From Niebla homalea (lineage: Eukaryota; Ascomycota; Lecanoromycetes; Lecanorales; Ramalinaceae), in NCBI GenBank assembly GCA_019925105.1, contig JAHGAU010000020.1:744001-808000 (forward strand): a DNA stretch of 64,000 bases, read 5' to 3'. Every line of letters starts with the position of its first letter. The first letter of the stretch is position 1. The position numbers were made by a program, and so were the translations under genes. Below the pieces are notes generated by a model that saw nothing but the letters and a program-made list of their open reading frames with translations, did not search any database and was not told the DNA's origin. This document shows positions 11,594-22,433 of this stretch, piece after piece.

Positions 11594-12527
11594 AAGAGAA
11601 GCCCTGTCGCGGGCAATCAGAGTACAGGAGGAAGCAGAAATTGCCAGCAGAAGCTTCCGACTATCAATTCCGACGGTGAGGCTGGCAGCACATGAAACAG
11701 CGAGATTATTTCAGCCTAGTGCTCCCACGGCACTGCCCGAAATCGAAATGGCACCTAAAAACACTCAACCACGCAGTCCTGGCGGCTGACCCAGATTTTT
11801 GGATAATTATGACGACGGACGTCATGGTGCTTTCGCTAGAGTCACCGAAGACGCACGGCAGAACGATAGGCGTCAGTAATGACTCATCTTTCAATATCTT
11901 TTGTGTGTGACAATGCATACTGTTCACTCTGATCATAAAACGTAGCGTGTCCAAGATCCTGGAGTGCTACAGGTAGACGACAACGGTGAAGAGCTCCTGA
12001 TTCTGGAGGACGTGGGTCCATGTCTAGGTAGTACTTACAAATCGGTAGCGAAACTACGGGGAATTGGAATGGAAGCGAAAGATAAGTACAGAAAGTATGC
12101 GAAGCCACGAATGGGTGTGGCCAGCATTCAGAGCAGCAAGTCAAAGCTTATGTTAACGGGATATCTGATATTGGAGAACAGTGCGAGTATTCACAATTCT
12201 CCTCAGCTAGTTCAATGTCTGCACCGAACGTTTCTCCGGCCTCAGGGTCGAATCTTCAAACTTTGCAATGCCGGAACTTTTCGCAGAAGTGCCTAGATGG
12301 GACAACACGGTGCAGGATATAGAAGTGTTCCATATGTGTGTAGGGTGAGAACAATGCCCTTGACAACCGCGGCTTGACACTATAACATCTCGACATCTGC
12401 GTCTCAGGCGTCACGAGTCCGCTCTTATTTAATCCTGAGTGCCCCTCTGGTTTTGAATGTTCATACCTTGCCATTTTGGGTCATATATCCTTCTCAGTGC
12501 CTGCTTAGCTTTGGTCGTGGATCGGTA
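11594..12527. other. no gene seen
   Basis: Short frames without recognisable content. It includes the presumed promoter of the TM-family gene that begins at 12528. Confidence 0.45.
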
Positions 12528-13247
12528 ATGGACACCCGCCAATCCTACTTCGCGGGACATCCGACCCATGTCCACATTTTCAACCTGAACCATACATTCA
12601 TTACCGCGTTGGATCAACCAGAAGCGCACGAAATCTCACACATCGTCATCTACGATCACCAATCCCACCCACTATCGTTGCTGAACATCAACTGCAACTC
12701 TTGTGTTCTCGCGGAGCAAGATCAGGCCATCCGAAGGGCTTTTGCAGAATCATTAGATGCGGGTGACTTGCCATTTAGAGGGCCACCGCCGAGGTACGAG
12801 GTGGATAGGCTGCTACCCAAATACCAAGAGCACGATCAAGAGCGGATAGAAACAGATCGACCAAGACAACGCATGCCTAGGGTACAGGGGAGGGAACAAT
12901 CCCGGTCTACACGGCGGAGGAGCGTCTTTAGCCGAATGTTCGAGGAAACGACAAATCGACCGACATCTAGTGACACTCTGATCAGATTAGACGGGACGGA
13001 CACAGCCACATCTCCAGTGACCGCAAGGGATTTCGCATACGATTCCATGGAAGAGACTACGGCTCTTACAATGCTGAACTGGAGCTGGCCTTCGCTGACA
13101 CCAGAGAGGCTAGATAACCCTATACAGTCTGCAGGTTTAAGACGGACCGCGTTAATCCGTTCGGAGGATTGTTTTGTGTTACTTTTCACATTATTAATCA
13201 TACTCTGTCTTCTTGGGCTTACGATAGTGAATTTCCGAGAGTTCTGA
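12528..13247 (+). CDS. unknown PPPxY-motif, C-terminally membrane-anchored protein, right copy
   Basis: 239 residues from the ATG at 12528; the frame is open further upstream but has no earlier ATG. Residues 20-41 (LNHTFITALDQPEAHEISHI) align with residues about 22-43 of the protein at 9629-10297. PPPRYEVD lies at 86-93. The middle is Arg/Ser/Thr-rich and probably disordered. A strong hydrophobic span (LLFTLLIILCLLGLTIV) sits at about 215-234, leaving only a few residues after it, as in tail-anchored proteins. The coil-family gene follows on the same strand 680 bp downstream. Function is unknown; the PPxY-like motif suggests a WW-domain partner such as a ubiquitin-ligase adaptor, which is inference. 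Confidence 0.65.
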   Translation: MDTRQSYFAGHPTHVHIFNLNHTFITALDQPEAHEISHIVIYDHQSHPLSLLNINCNSCVLAEQDQAIRRAFAESLDAGDLPFRGPPPRYEVDRLLPKYQEHDQERIETDRPRQRMPRVQGREQSRSTRRRSVFSRMFEETTNRPTSSDTLIRLDGTDTATSPVTARDFAYDSMEETTALTMLNWSWPSLTPERLDNPIQSAGLRRTALIRSEDCFVLLFTLLIILCLLGLTIVNFREF

Positions 13248-13597
13248 AGACAAAGTTGGAAAGCTTGAGCAGGTGATGGCGGAAAGGTCGATAGGATATA
13301 AATAGACGGCTTTCAGCGTTCCATCCATGAAGAGCAAGAAATTTCTGCACTCCATATAACATACTTGCGTTCAAATCAGGTAAAGTCCCACTAAATGACA
13401 ATGGGATCTTGTGAAGTATGTACGTGTATACTTGCTCAAAATTTGGTGGCGGCATGACGCTAGCAAAGTATACACCCACCATTCACTGCTAGTGTTGGTG
13501 GGTGAATGAGAGCATCCACCTCAACACTGCATTCCTTTCATCTTTTCACATAGACTTCACTTTCAGCTAAGACCATCTTCATCTTCTACATTTATAC

Positions 13598-13839
13598 GAG
13601 CAAGCTGGGCTTACTCTCTCCAAGTCATCTTCTTCCCTTATTCGACTCAGCAAGCAGGTCTGGCTCTATCAATATCACAACGCTCTTCTATTGTTGAATA
13701 CGCAGCTCTCTAAATAAATATTCCTTTGACCATACGTCCCAGCCAACAATTCGACTTTGTTGATCCGATCGTGGCACCCACTAGGGTCAATCTCAGATCA
13801 CAAACCTCCCTCTTCCAAGCAAGCTGGTCTTGCACTTCC
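13598..13839 (+). promoter_or_regulatory. three copies of a repeated element upstream of the right coil gene
   Basis: GAGCAAGCTGGGCTTACTCT (from 13598), CTCAGCAAGCAGGTCTGGCT (from 13646) and CCAAGCAAGCTGGTCTTGC (from 13815) share a core of about AGCAAGCYGGTCT with the two copies before the left coil gene. The rest of 13248-13927 holds no gene. Confidence 0.5.
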
Positions 13840-13927
13840 ACGTCAAACACGTCGTAGACCTCGTCCAGGCCACTTGTATCCAGGATCACCCAAATTGACC
13901 ATCTCGATATCACCAAATTCGTCGGAG

Positions 13928-14620
13928 ATGGCTCCAATCACAGAACCAATCGACTTCGACAATCTGCCAGACAATATCGAGCAGCTGAGAGTGTTCATCT
14001 GGCGTCTCGCCTACCAGAAAAACGCCATAATCAAAGCCCGGGATGATCAAATCAGTGCGCTACTCGAAAAGACCCAATCTCTCGAATACAGCCTACAGCT
14101 ATGCAGAGAGACCACAGCCGCCGAGGATCGAACACCGTCCCCTGCGCACACCAGCGAGCGTTCAGCATCCCGTTCTGAATCCTCTACAGACTCATCCAGC
14201 ACCATCAGCTCGCCGCCCAGCTCGCCATCTCCCAGCCCCGACCCAGATGTGTCACTCGATCTTGACAACGAAGATACCGCCAGTGATACAGGGCGCAGTT
14301 CGTCACCCAGTGTTGAGGATTCCGCCAGTGAAGGGGGGTGCAGAGCGCCACCCAGTGTTGACGATCATGCCGCAAGTGAAATGCGACACCAAGCCTCACC
14401 CGATGTCGACAACATCGGTTCCGCCAGCGAATCATGGCCAAGAATCTCACATACCCCTTCAACGCACTCGCGGACAAGTGGATCATCCCGAGTATCGAAG
14501 AACCGGAAGCGCGGGAAGCGTCTAAGCAAGGGTACTGAGAGGGTGAGGTGGGACTGTGTGTGGAGGTATTCAGAGGGGGATCGTTTCGATTTTCGTGATG
14601 GGACTGTTCGTGCGTCGTGA
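13928..14620 (+). CDS. unknown coil-family protein, right copy of the inverted module
   Basis: 230 residues from the ATG at 13928, where similarity to the left paralogue begins (MAPITEPIDFDNLPDNIEQL against MPTISEPIKAEELPNDVELL). Residues 1-60 look helical or coiled coil. A Ser/Asp-rich centre carries about three imperfect units of roughly 17-20 residues (SSSPSVEDSASE, APPSVDDHAASE, ASPDVDNIGSASE). The tail is basic (SRVSKNRKRGKR) and ends with the family box WRYSEGDRFDF. The extra length over the left copy is mostly the acidic repeat block. No known domain is recognised. Confidence 0.7.
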   Translation: MAPITEPIDFDNLPDNIEQLRVFIWRLAYQKNAIIKARDDQISALLEKTQSLEYSLQLCRETTAAEDRTPSPAHTSERSASRSESSTDSSSTISSPPSSPSPSPDPDVSLDLDNEDTASDTGRSSSPSVEDSASEGGCRAPPSVDDHAASEMRHQASPDVDNIGSASESWPRISHTPSTHSRTSGSSRVSKNRKRGKRLSKGTERVRWDCVWRYSEGDRFDFRDGTVRAS

Positions 14621-15520
14621 TCGTGTGCGTAAGGGATATCCCGATGGGATAAGGTCTAGAGCTTAAGTCTGTATCGGTGTGTTAGTGGCGAGTTTCCCTT
14701 GTATATAAGGCTACCCCTGTCCACGAGTGATGCCGCAATACATACTGAAAGAGATCAGGGTATAAGGGAGTTGAAGCATGAGATACCTTGATTCAACACG
14801 TAAAAATACAATCACTTCCCCAAATCACCATGATATGTCACCTATCCTTGCTCAAATGCTGTAGATTATGATGCTCCCACAAACGCTGTGCCTCCAATTT
14901 AATGCCAATGCATATGCCATGCTCCGATATGCCTCCAACGCGATGCCAATGCAATGCCAATCCGCTCACTATGCCACCAATACCCTACAAATGCCTCGCT
15001 CCTCGCGCATATGGGTATGCTCGCTCTCACCAAATGCTGGCTACGCACCAAGAATCTCATCCAAGCTCTTTCGTCTCGCACATATCGCACCCAACACCGC
15101 CTCCTCGCACCCCCACCGATACCCAACATGCAGCCCTGGAAGTCACCTCCTCCTCCACAGCCTATATGGCAGGCCTTGACGTACGTCATAATATGTATGG
15201 TAAAGTCTCAGGGCTCCTGTTTCAAAGAAATCTGCCGAAAATTGATGAAAATTTTCAAGCAGCGGATGTCTTCGACGACCTGAACATCGATAACTCCAAG
15301 AATGTTGAAATGAGGATTGCTGCACGACATTAAGCCACGGTACCCCCTTCTCCATTTGTGAGCAGACTCTGCTTGCGGTGCTGTGTCCGCGCTATGTCCA
15401 GATATACGCACCACCGTAACCAGATCTGCTCGAAGCCAGACCCTGCACTCGTTGTTGACTCTGCCAAATAACGGCAGGTGGACACCTGAAGCCCAGCTGT
15501 TATCCTCGATCGTGCTCAAA
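14621..15520. other. no gene seen; short ATGCCAAT-type repeats
   Basis: Between about 14900 and 14995 short words such as ATGCCAATGC and ATGCCTCC recur in an irregular cluster. No coding frame is supported. Confidence 0.4.
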
Positions 15521-16705
15521 ATGCGTCTCATAAATGTGAACACATTCGAGCAGCAAGACCATTTTGTTACAACCAAACTCCACCTTATGCAATACTCTCT
15601 CACAAGTGGGGTAAGCACGAAGTCTCATAACCAAAACTTCATCGACACACCGAAAGAGGACTTCAACGATGTGCTACTACGTGAAACCATCGCAAAGAAT
15701 GCAGGGGCTTCCAAAATCGCCCATGCTTGCGCTTAAGCGAGGAATGCACGCCTCGAATGGCTCTGGATCGACACTTGCTGCATCGACAAGACGAACAGCA
15801 CCGATTTAAGCAGGTCGATCAATTCCATGTTCAAATGGTACGAGGGCGCCCAGATTTGCTTCGCGCACCTCGCAGATGTGGATGCCGATCCCACACACGC
15901 AAGGGAAGATGAGGTCGCCGGCGCGATCCAGAACAGCGAATGGTTTCAACGAGGCTGGACGCTGCAGGAAATGCTCGCCTCGCGCTCAATGCAATTCTTT
16001 GATGCCACTTGGAAGCCGCTCGGATCGCGGAGCGAGCTCACACCATGTATTCCGAGGGCGACGAGGATGTCCGCCGAGCATGTCGGGGATTTTCGCAGCG
16101 CTAGTATCGCGCAGAAGATGAGTTGGATGGCTAATAGAGTTACGACTGAGCAGGAGGATATGGCGTATTGCATGCTGGGGATCTTTGATATCAATAGGGA
16201 TCTGCGATATGGGTAAGGGAAGAAAGCGTTAATGAGGCTACAGGAGATAATCATTGGCAGTAGCCCCGATGAATCGATCGTCGCTTGGAAATCAGATCAT
16301 TTTAAAAGTTCGGGAATGTTGGCCCCGTGGCCGGACTGCTTTAGGTATTCTGGCGATGTTGTGTTGAGACCAGATAAGACTCCCCCTGCTCGAGCAGCTT
16401 ATCAGATGACAGGCCAGGGTCTGAGGTTTCCGGCTCCGCTCTATCTAGTTAAGTATATTGAACCAGGCGTTATTGACCAGCTTTGAGCGAACAACAATCT
16501 CGTTAAAATGACGATACAGTGCTGGGTAATGCGGCAAGGAAAGTTATGGGCTATTGCTTTGCTCTTGAATAGGGTTGGGGGGTACTGGAAGAGAGTCAGA
16601 TGCCACCAGTGGGGCTTGGCGAAGAAGGTTGGCATGGAAAGTTGGTGGGTCCCGGGGACGCGTGATATTTACATTTCGCAGAGAGAAGGGTTGACAGGAC
16701 TTTGA
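15521..16705 (+). pseudogene. HET-domain (heterokaryon incompatibility) protein, broken by stops
   Basis: One reading frame of about 395 codons runs from the ATG at 15521 to 16705 and carries HET-family signatures throughout: MRLINVNTFE at the start, LEWLWIDTCCIDKTNS, INSMFKWYEGAQICFAHLAD, WFQRGWTLQEMLA, AQKMSWMANRVTTEQEDMAYC, then KKALMRLQEIIIGSSPDESI. It is interrupted by in-frame stops at 15734-15736 (TAA), 16214-16216 (TAA, where the family has the Glu of YGEG) and 16484-16486 (TGA), with no frameshift. HET proteins trigger cell death on non-self recognition; this copy should not make a full-length product. The N-terminal segment is poorly conserved, another sign of decay. Confidence 0.75.
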
Positions 16706-18314
16706 TCATTGCTTACCATGAGAAGCGTTTACAAGCCAGAATTGGACATGAAGATGACAATAACGTGACGAGTTATAGCAAGGTGATCCACATTCGAGAC
16801 ATGACTAATTGATATATAGCTGAACACATGTCTCCGCCCTATATGAGATCCATGACCGAATAAGCCTCCGTGAGGATCACCGAAGCTTTCAAAACTCTAA
16901 CATGCTTCAGAAACTGCATCACCTTGTACTTTAGTGGTTTCCGCATTTCCATCTTGCTACCCCATCCTTTTCTGCATTAATATGGGACTAGGGTCCAATT
17001 TAAACTGTGTCGTCTACCTGAGACCAGAGACTTCGGACATGTGAGATTCCCCGTAGTCTTCAACCCGTGCCTGACTCACCACCGGATAGTGCATTGAACC
17101 ACTCCTGCTTCTGAAATACCAAAGTCTTGCGATCGTCCGGCGATGTCAATCAAGTCAATTGCAACATCGAGCAGAAAACCTCACGGAAATGAAGCCTTTC
17201 GATTTTGATTTAGTCGCATGCCGGGAGGAAGGCCAGGGGCATCTTCTTGGTCAAGTCCAAGTATTTTAAGGGGACAGCTAGACGGCTTTGCACTTAGGAG
17301 GGACGGCTTAGTGGGACCATCGGTTCTGCCTCGTGACAATGGGCATGACATCATAGCAATGTGCGGCTCGGCTTTCAAGACTAGGATTGAAGAACTCCTT
17401 GAGGTGCATAGAGTTATCGTGATGACTTGATTGCAACGTCATTTGCGTTCAAATGGACTTCCATATGTAAAACTTGGCAGCTTGATTGGAAGTCGCTAAT
17501 CGTTACCACGTCAGCCTAATTTTGTCCCAACAGGAAGTATGTCTCAAGGTTGGTAGCTCACAATCACTCTCGTCTTCCACATTAGTACACTGAAAGAATC
17601 GTACTTGGCCATTGCATCAAGTAAAAGGAGAATATGGTGTGATATTTGGATAGAGCTCAATCATGCTTCGTCAAAGATCGAGATCAATCTGATAGCTTCA
17701 GAAAGAGAAGTCTCATAGCACTTTCCGCGTCTGAATTCAGTTGACATATCGCTCATAGGAGGGATGATAATTAGCTTTTGGCTGATCGACGCCCTGCCGG
17801 TCATGATCATCTAGTACGGAGCGCTTTCATGACAAACTGCTTCAGGGCTTGTCAATACCGAAATATCATTTTTGGATCGCCCAACTGTCTTCTTTTGTAC
17901 TCATTACAAGGTGATGATGAGGATCTTTAATCTCATGTACTTAAAGTCTGAATGACATAATTTGCAAGACTTTTGACCCTTCTGATTGACGTTGCTGATG
18001 ATTCTTTAGGACAAGGTAGTGATGAATCTCCTACAACATTCTGGTTGGTTGGAATGCGTCTACCAAATAGTCCGAACCGTGCTGTTGTCAAGGGATTGGA
18101 GACGCTTGATGATGTAAAAGTTAAGTGTTTCGCTATTGGATCGAGTCGTCCCAATTCCCTGGGGGCTTCGTTCTGAGTTTGCAACTATAGTTGAGAAGCC
18201 AATCTCTTCGAAGTCTGAAAAAATCTGTACCATTCTCAACCCCCCCGATGTGGGTTTTATCACATTTCAGACGCTACGATCCGCTTACCAAAAATTCCGC
18301 GGGACCTCTCTGCA
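16706..18314. other. no gene seen
   Basis: About 1.6 kb without a supported coding frame, structural RNA or repeat on either strand. Confidence 0.5.
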
Positions 18315-19250
18315 TCATTGCGCCCCTATCACAGGGCTCCCCGGCTCAAACCCTTCAACAAGCCCCATCAGCTCGTCCCTCAACGCCTTTAATCTCTCCT
18401 CCACCCCTTCACCAGTCGACTCCATCAACCCTCCTTTCATCATCGCCCGCTCCTCAACCACAACCTTTCCTTTCCTCCCCTCCAATACCCCCAAAAACCC
18501 ATCCACCACCGTCACGTACTCACCGAATCCTCTCCCCCTGGTCGCAGCCTCAACCCACTTCTGAACCCTAGAAGCCCTCTCCGCGTCCAATCCCCTCATC
18601 AATTTCCCCAAATATCGACTTCCCACCTCATCCAACCCCTCAGGCCAATATTTCTTGCCCGAGCTCTCAGCCGTGGGATTTATTGCGCCGACGCTTGGAT
18701 CGCTATTGAAGGCGTTGGGGTCGAGGAGGCAGAGGAAAGCGTCGAGAGTTTCGAAGAATTTCAATTCGTCGGCTTCGGTGATGGTGCCGTGGGGACCGGT
18801 ACCGTAGCCGTGGTCTGCGAGGAAACTCTGTGCGGCGCGCATAATTGCAGGGGTGAGGAGAAGGGCGAGGGTGCGGAGGTAGCGGTGTTCCAGGTGGTGT
18901 TCTGGGTGGCGGTTGGGATGACTGGTTTCCGGGTTGGTAGGCGGGGGGAAGGGAGATGCAGTGGTTGTGGGAGGAGGGGTTAGAGGTGAGATGGGGGACG
19001 ACGTAGGGGAGTGTCCGGGTTGGATGGGTGACTGTGGCGGAGATGGGGTAATGGCTATGGGTGGGGCTGAATCGGGTGGGAAAGGGGAGTTATGAATGAC
19101 TGGCGAGGTTGGGGATGTTGCTGATGAAGAGGTTATATGGATGACAGGAAGTGGTGGGCGGGCCTTAAACGGCGGTTGAAAAGCCGGCGACGCCGACGTC
19201 TTGGTGTTGATACGCGCCAGAGCTTTGCGCAAAGGATTCCGGTGAGGCAT
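18315..19250 (-). CDS. unknown protein with Pro/Ser/Thr-rich N-terminus
   Basis: 311 residues, single exon, ATG at 19250. Residues 1-120 are rich in Pro, Ser and Thr and probably disordered. Residues about 125-310 look globular and mostly helical (HRYLRTLALLLTPAIMRAAQ; LKFFETLDAFLCLLDPNAF; SRYLGKLMRGLDAERASRVQ; EYVTVVDGFLGVLEG). I do not recognise the family. Strong codon bias and the absence of stops over 900 bases support a real gene. The reading ends GSPVIGAQ. Confidence 0.6.
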   Translation of the reverse strand: MPHRNPLRKALARINTKTSASPAFQPPFKARPPLPVIHITSSSATSPTSPVIHNSPFPPDSAPPIAITPSPPQSPIQPGHSPTSSPISPLTPPPTTTASPFPPPTNPETSHPNRHPEHHLEHRYLRTLALLLTPAIMRAAQSFLADHGYGTGPHGTITEADELKFFETLDAFLCLLDPNAFNSDPSVGAINPTAESSGKKYWPEGLDEVGSRYLGKLMRGLDAERASRVQKWVEAATRGRGFGEYVTVVDGFLGVLEGRKGKVVVEERAMMKGGLMESTGEGVEERLKALRDELMGLVEGFEPGSPVIGAQ

Positions 19251-19539
19251 ATTGGGTGACGGTGTGGCGATAGACTAGGTTGGAGTTGGGGAGGCCTGCG
19301 CGCGAGGTAAGGTTCAGTTAAGCGTTAGAGATTGGCGTGATTGGCAAGTTGGTATTAGATGAGGAAATCTTGCTCACACGATAGAATGGCACTGTTATCA
19401 GGGCAGGTTCTGTTATATACTGGCATCCTTTATGCTGGAAACTATTAGATCGAGCAAATAAGAGTCTGCAAACACAATAAGCGACAAGGGTGATGGTGGC
19501 CAAGATGAACAATGACAGGTGAACAATGGCATTGTCCAT

Positions 19540-22433
19540 TCCGTAATCGGAAGCGATCTTGCACTTTTTAATTATGAAAGCTCGACCCTCTCGAACGATG
19601 TGGACTATCGGCTTCAGCCTTTGAAGGAAATGTAATCTCGAAAATCGGTCTATTTTATTGCATTTTCAATGAAGACTTTCAAACCTTTTTTCAATCGTAT
19701 CTTATCATGCCTTCGAAGTCTCTCACTACATAGGAACGCTGGCTGTCAGAAGTACGTACACATCCTCCAATCCAAGTCAGTTCTCTCACACTGGTTTGTT
19801 ATCATGATGCATCAGTCCTGAGGCTATTGCGAAATCTGTACTAATAAGCATCCCGTAGGCCACGGCTATAGCCTACCAATACGTTCATCCTTTTGCAACC
19901 TTTTTCCAATATCCTCCTGACGCTGCAGTCGCCTCAACACCGTCGTGCCCGCTGATCAAGCCCCGCGACGGCGTCAAAGGCAAAAATCCGCCTCTTCGTC
20001 GGTAAGACCCTGATCGGTTGCTTCTTCGATGTAGAAGAGTGGAAGAGCCCCATGTGTGCCTTCGCAAGGGCCGAAAGACTCGTCTGATGATGACACTTGC
20101 GGGCCTTACATCCGCGCTTTCTTACTCCACCCATTTGGAAAGACGCCACGAGTCGAGATGTTAGAACTGGAGCGACGGGTCGAGGCAATTGATGGCGCAG
20201 AACTGCCACCTAGGCGCTCCTAATCAATGGGACCAAGGTGGCGTTCCGAATACTCGTCAACATCGGGGACACTCTTGTCAGACTGTCGCAGCAATTCAAC
20301 CCTCGTGTTGGCTGATGGCTTCATGGTCGTAATACTCATGGCTCGTGAAGAGGAGTGCCGTGCGCCGTAGCACTAACCTATATAGAACAGATGTCCGCGA
20401 TCTGGGATTGGGGATGTTGATGGCTTTCTTGAACCTGAGCCTGGAAGTCGTTAGCTGTCTTTATTAGGATCTTGCGAATGCTCAAATTGCGGTTTTGATC
20501 GGAGGCGCAGATCTTGTATGTTTATGCAAATGCTCAGAGTCGCTTGCGCACCCTGAGAATGTGCCATGTCGGGTTGAAAATTGATACCGCATGCTGTGGC
20601 AGCATCGCCGACCCCCTTGCAAGGCAGCTTCCAGAATTGAGAGGCCAGATCACAATTGTCCCATCATTGGAAACCCTGTGAAAGAGTCTTCAAGGCATAG
20701 CGACCATGTGGCTCCATCGACCTCAATAGATGTGGTGCTAAGAGTACTTCACTGGTGTAGAGAGTAGCTTGTGTTACTCTCAAGGTGAATGGAGCTGGCC
20801 TCGAAACAGGCTCGGGTGTAAGAGCTAGCTCTAAGACGGTACTCGCAGAGTAGGTACTTTCGAATCCGAGATTGAAACAGTTAGACTTGATAATACAGTC
20901 CGAGCCAACTGTGAGTACCTCAGCACATACGCGTATATATGAGCATGCTAGACTGCTCCCTGCAGATAAGTTTTTGTTCTTCTATAATCCTCTCAGATTG
21001 TCGGAATCAATGAACATGTCTTTCAAACCACATCACAAGATGGAGAGACAGAGCTGCCTACCACTATTACCACAAATTCCAGACATTCGCAATGCTGTTT
21101 TGATTCAGGCTCAGCGGAAAAGCGCAGTCGCAGCCACTTCATCATGAGGCCGAGATGCAGCAATTTTTCATAACATATAGTGCACGAGTACGCTGCTTCA
21201 ACCCTATGGTTCGAATTGTGTAGGGCTCGTACGAGAGACCAGTTCTTACTGTCACAGTAGTTGCAGGAACAGAAAGGCTCGAATCTCTAATGACTGTTCA
21301 AACTGGGGTCTCGGTCAATATACCACGTGGCTTATCGATCGCAGCACTTCAAGTGTACCTCGTAAGTCTGTGGCCGTTCATCCGTTTAAAATACTCCTCT
21401 ACGCCTTCAGACTGACGATTGGCGCGCTTCTGGCGCCTCGAAATGCTATTTTTCACCTACTCCATCTTTAAAACACCCCCAACGGTCGGCAATCGCAAAG
21501 ACGAGATCTGAGACAGGATCGAGTAGGTGAGACATCCCCACGATTACATTCCATTTCGGGCGAAGCAACCTCAAACGTTGGCTATCGCTTGTGAGTTTTG
21601 GACGAAATGCCATAACGTCAAAAGTTAAGCCAGATGCGCCGCCAAAAGCGACTAGTGGCATAAGATTGATGGGCCTTACCTTATGTTGCAGACTGACACT
21701 TGTCCCATCGCGGCACATAGCCACTAGTGGGACGTGAGATCTACTATGGCATTCGGGGCTTACCACTTCATGGTAACAGGCGCATTGTTCTGTCGCGTCG
21801 TTATGCGTCATGCCTCTCAGATGTATACACGTCTTCTTTAATTTACTGCCTTTGTATCTAAACAGGAGAGCTCTAGCACGGCTCATCTGCAAGTACGAGG
21901 GATATGTCAAATGGCTGGATTGGCTGGTCCCAGGCTTTGAGGTTGCAATCGAGGCTGTCACGGATGTCAGGTCATTAGGGACATCAAGCCAGCAAGGCAC
22001 TCAGCTAGCCAAACCTCGTGCATGCTCAGCGCTAGGGAAGGCTCTTCTGCATGGCAGAAGACCTGGATTTGAAGCTATATACCTATGCGCCGAAATCCGA
22101 TCCTGAAGGCGAGTGTACACGTGGACAAGTGCAAAAGACGTCTTGAATCACGTTGTCAAGGATGGAAATAGAACAAAGAACAATGTGCAAGAGGCCATCT
22201 CAAAGTGATCCTGTCTCCCACTAGCTCGTTTCAGGCTTGTCGGGGGCCGGCCGACTGGCTCTCAACCCAGTTGGTGCCTCATTCCATTAGACAGCCCTGT
22301 TTTCGTTCCACGGTCTTTTGATTGAGGATTCTGTTCGAAAAGATGTTCGCTACATTTTATTCACAGACGAAGCGTACTTCGTGGCGTGGTCACTATTTGG
22401 AAAAGAGCAATCTCGCATATTCAATTTAACGAT
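19540..22433. other. gene-poor stretch
   Basis: Nearly 2.9 kb without a supported gene. A 184-codon minus-strand frame at 21446-22000 is open, but its composition and lack of any motif give me no reason to call it coding. Confidence 0.45.

Noticed and set aside
14890..15000. ATGCC-rich repeats as a possible structural RNA or satellite
   Set aside because: The words are irregular in spacing and sequence and form no consistent period.
19318..19539. Short frame with an N-terminal membrane span resembling the start of a cytochrome P450
   Set aside because: Only about 70 codons, no haem-binding or other P450 motif follows, and the next gene begins just beyond it.
21446..22000. 184-codon open frame on the minus strand
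   Set aside because: No motif, no clear promoter or splice context, and mixed composition; long open frames occur by chance in moderately GC-rich DNA.
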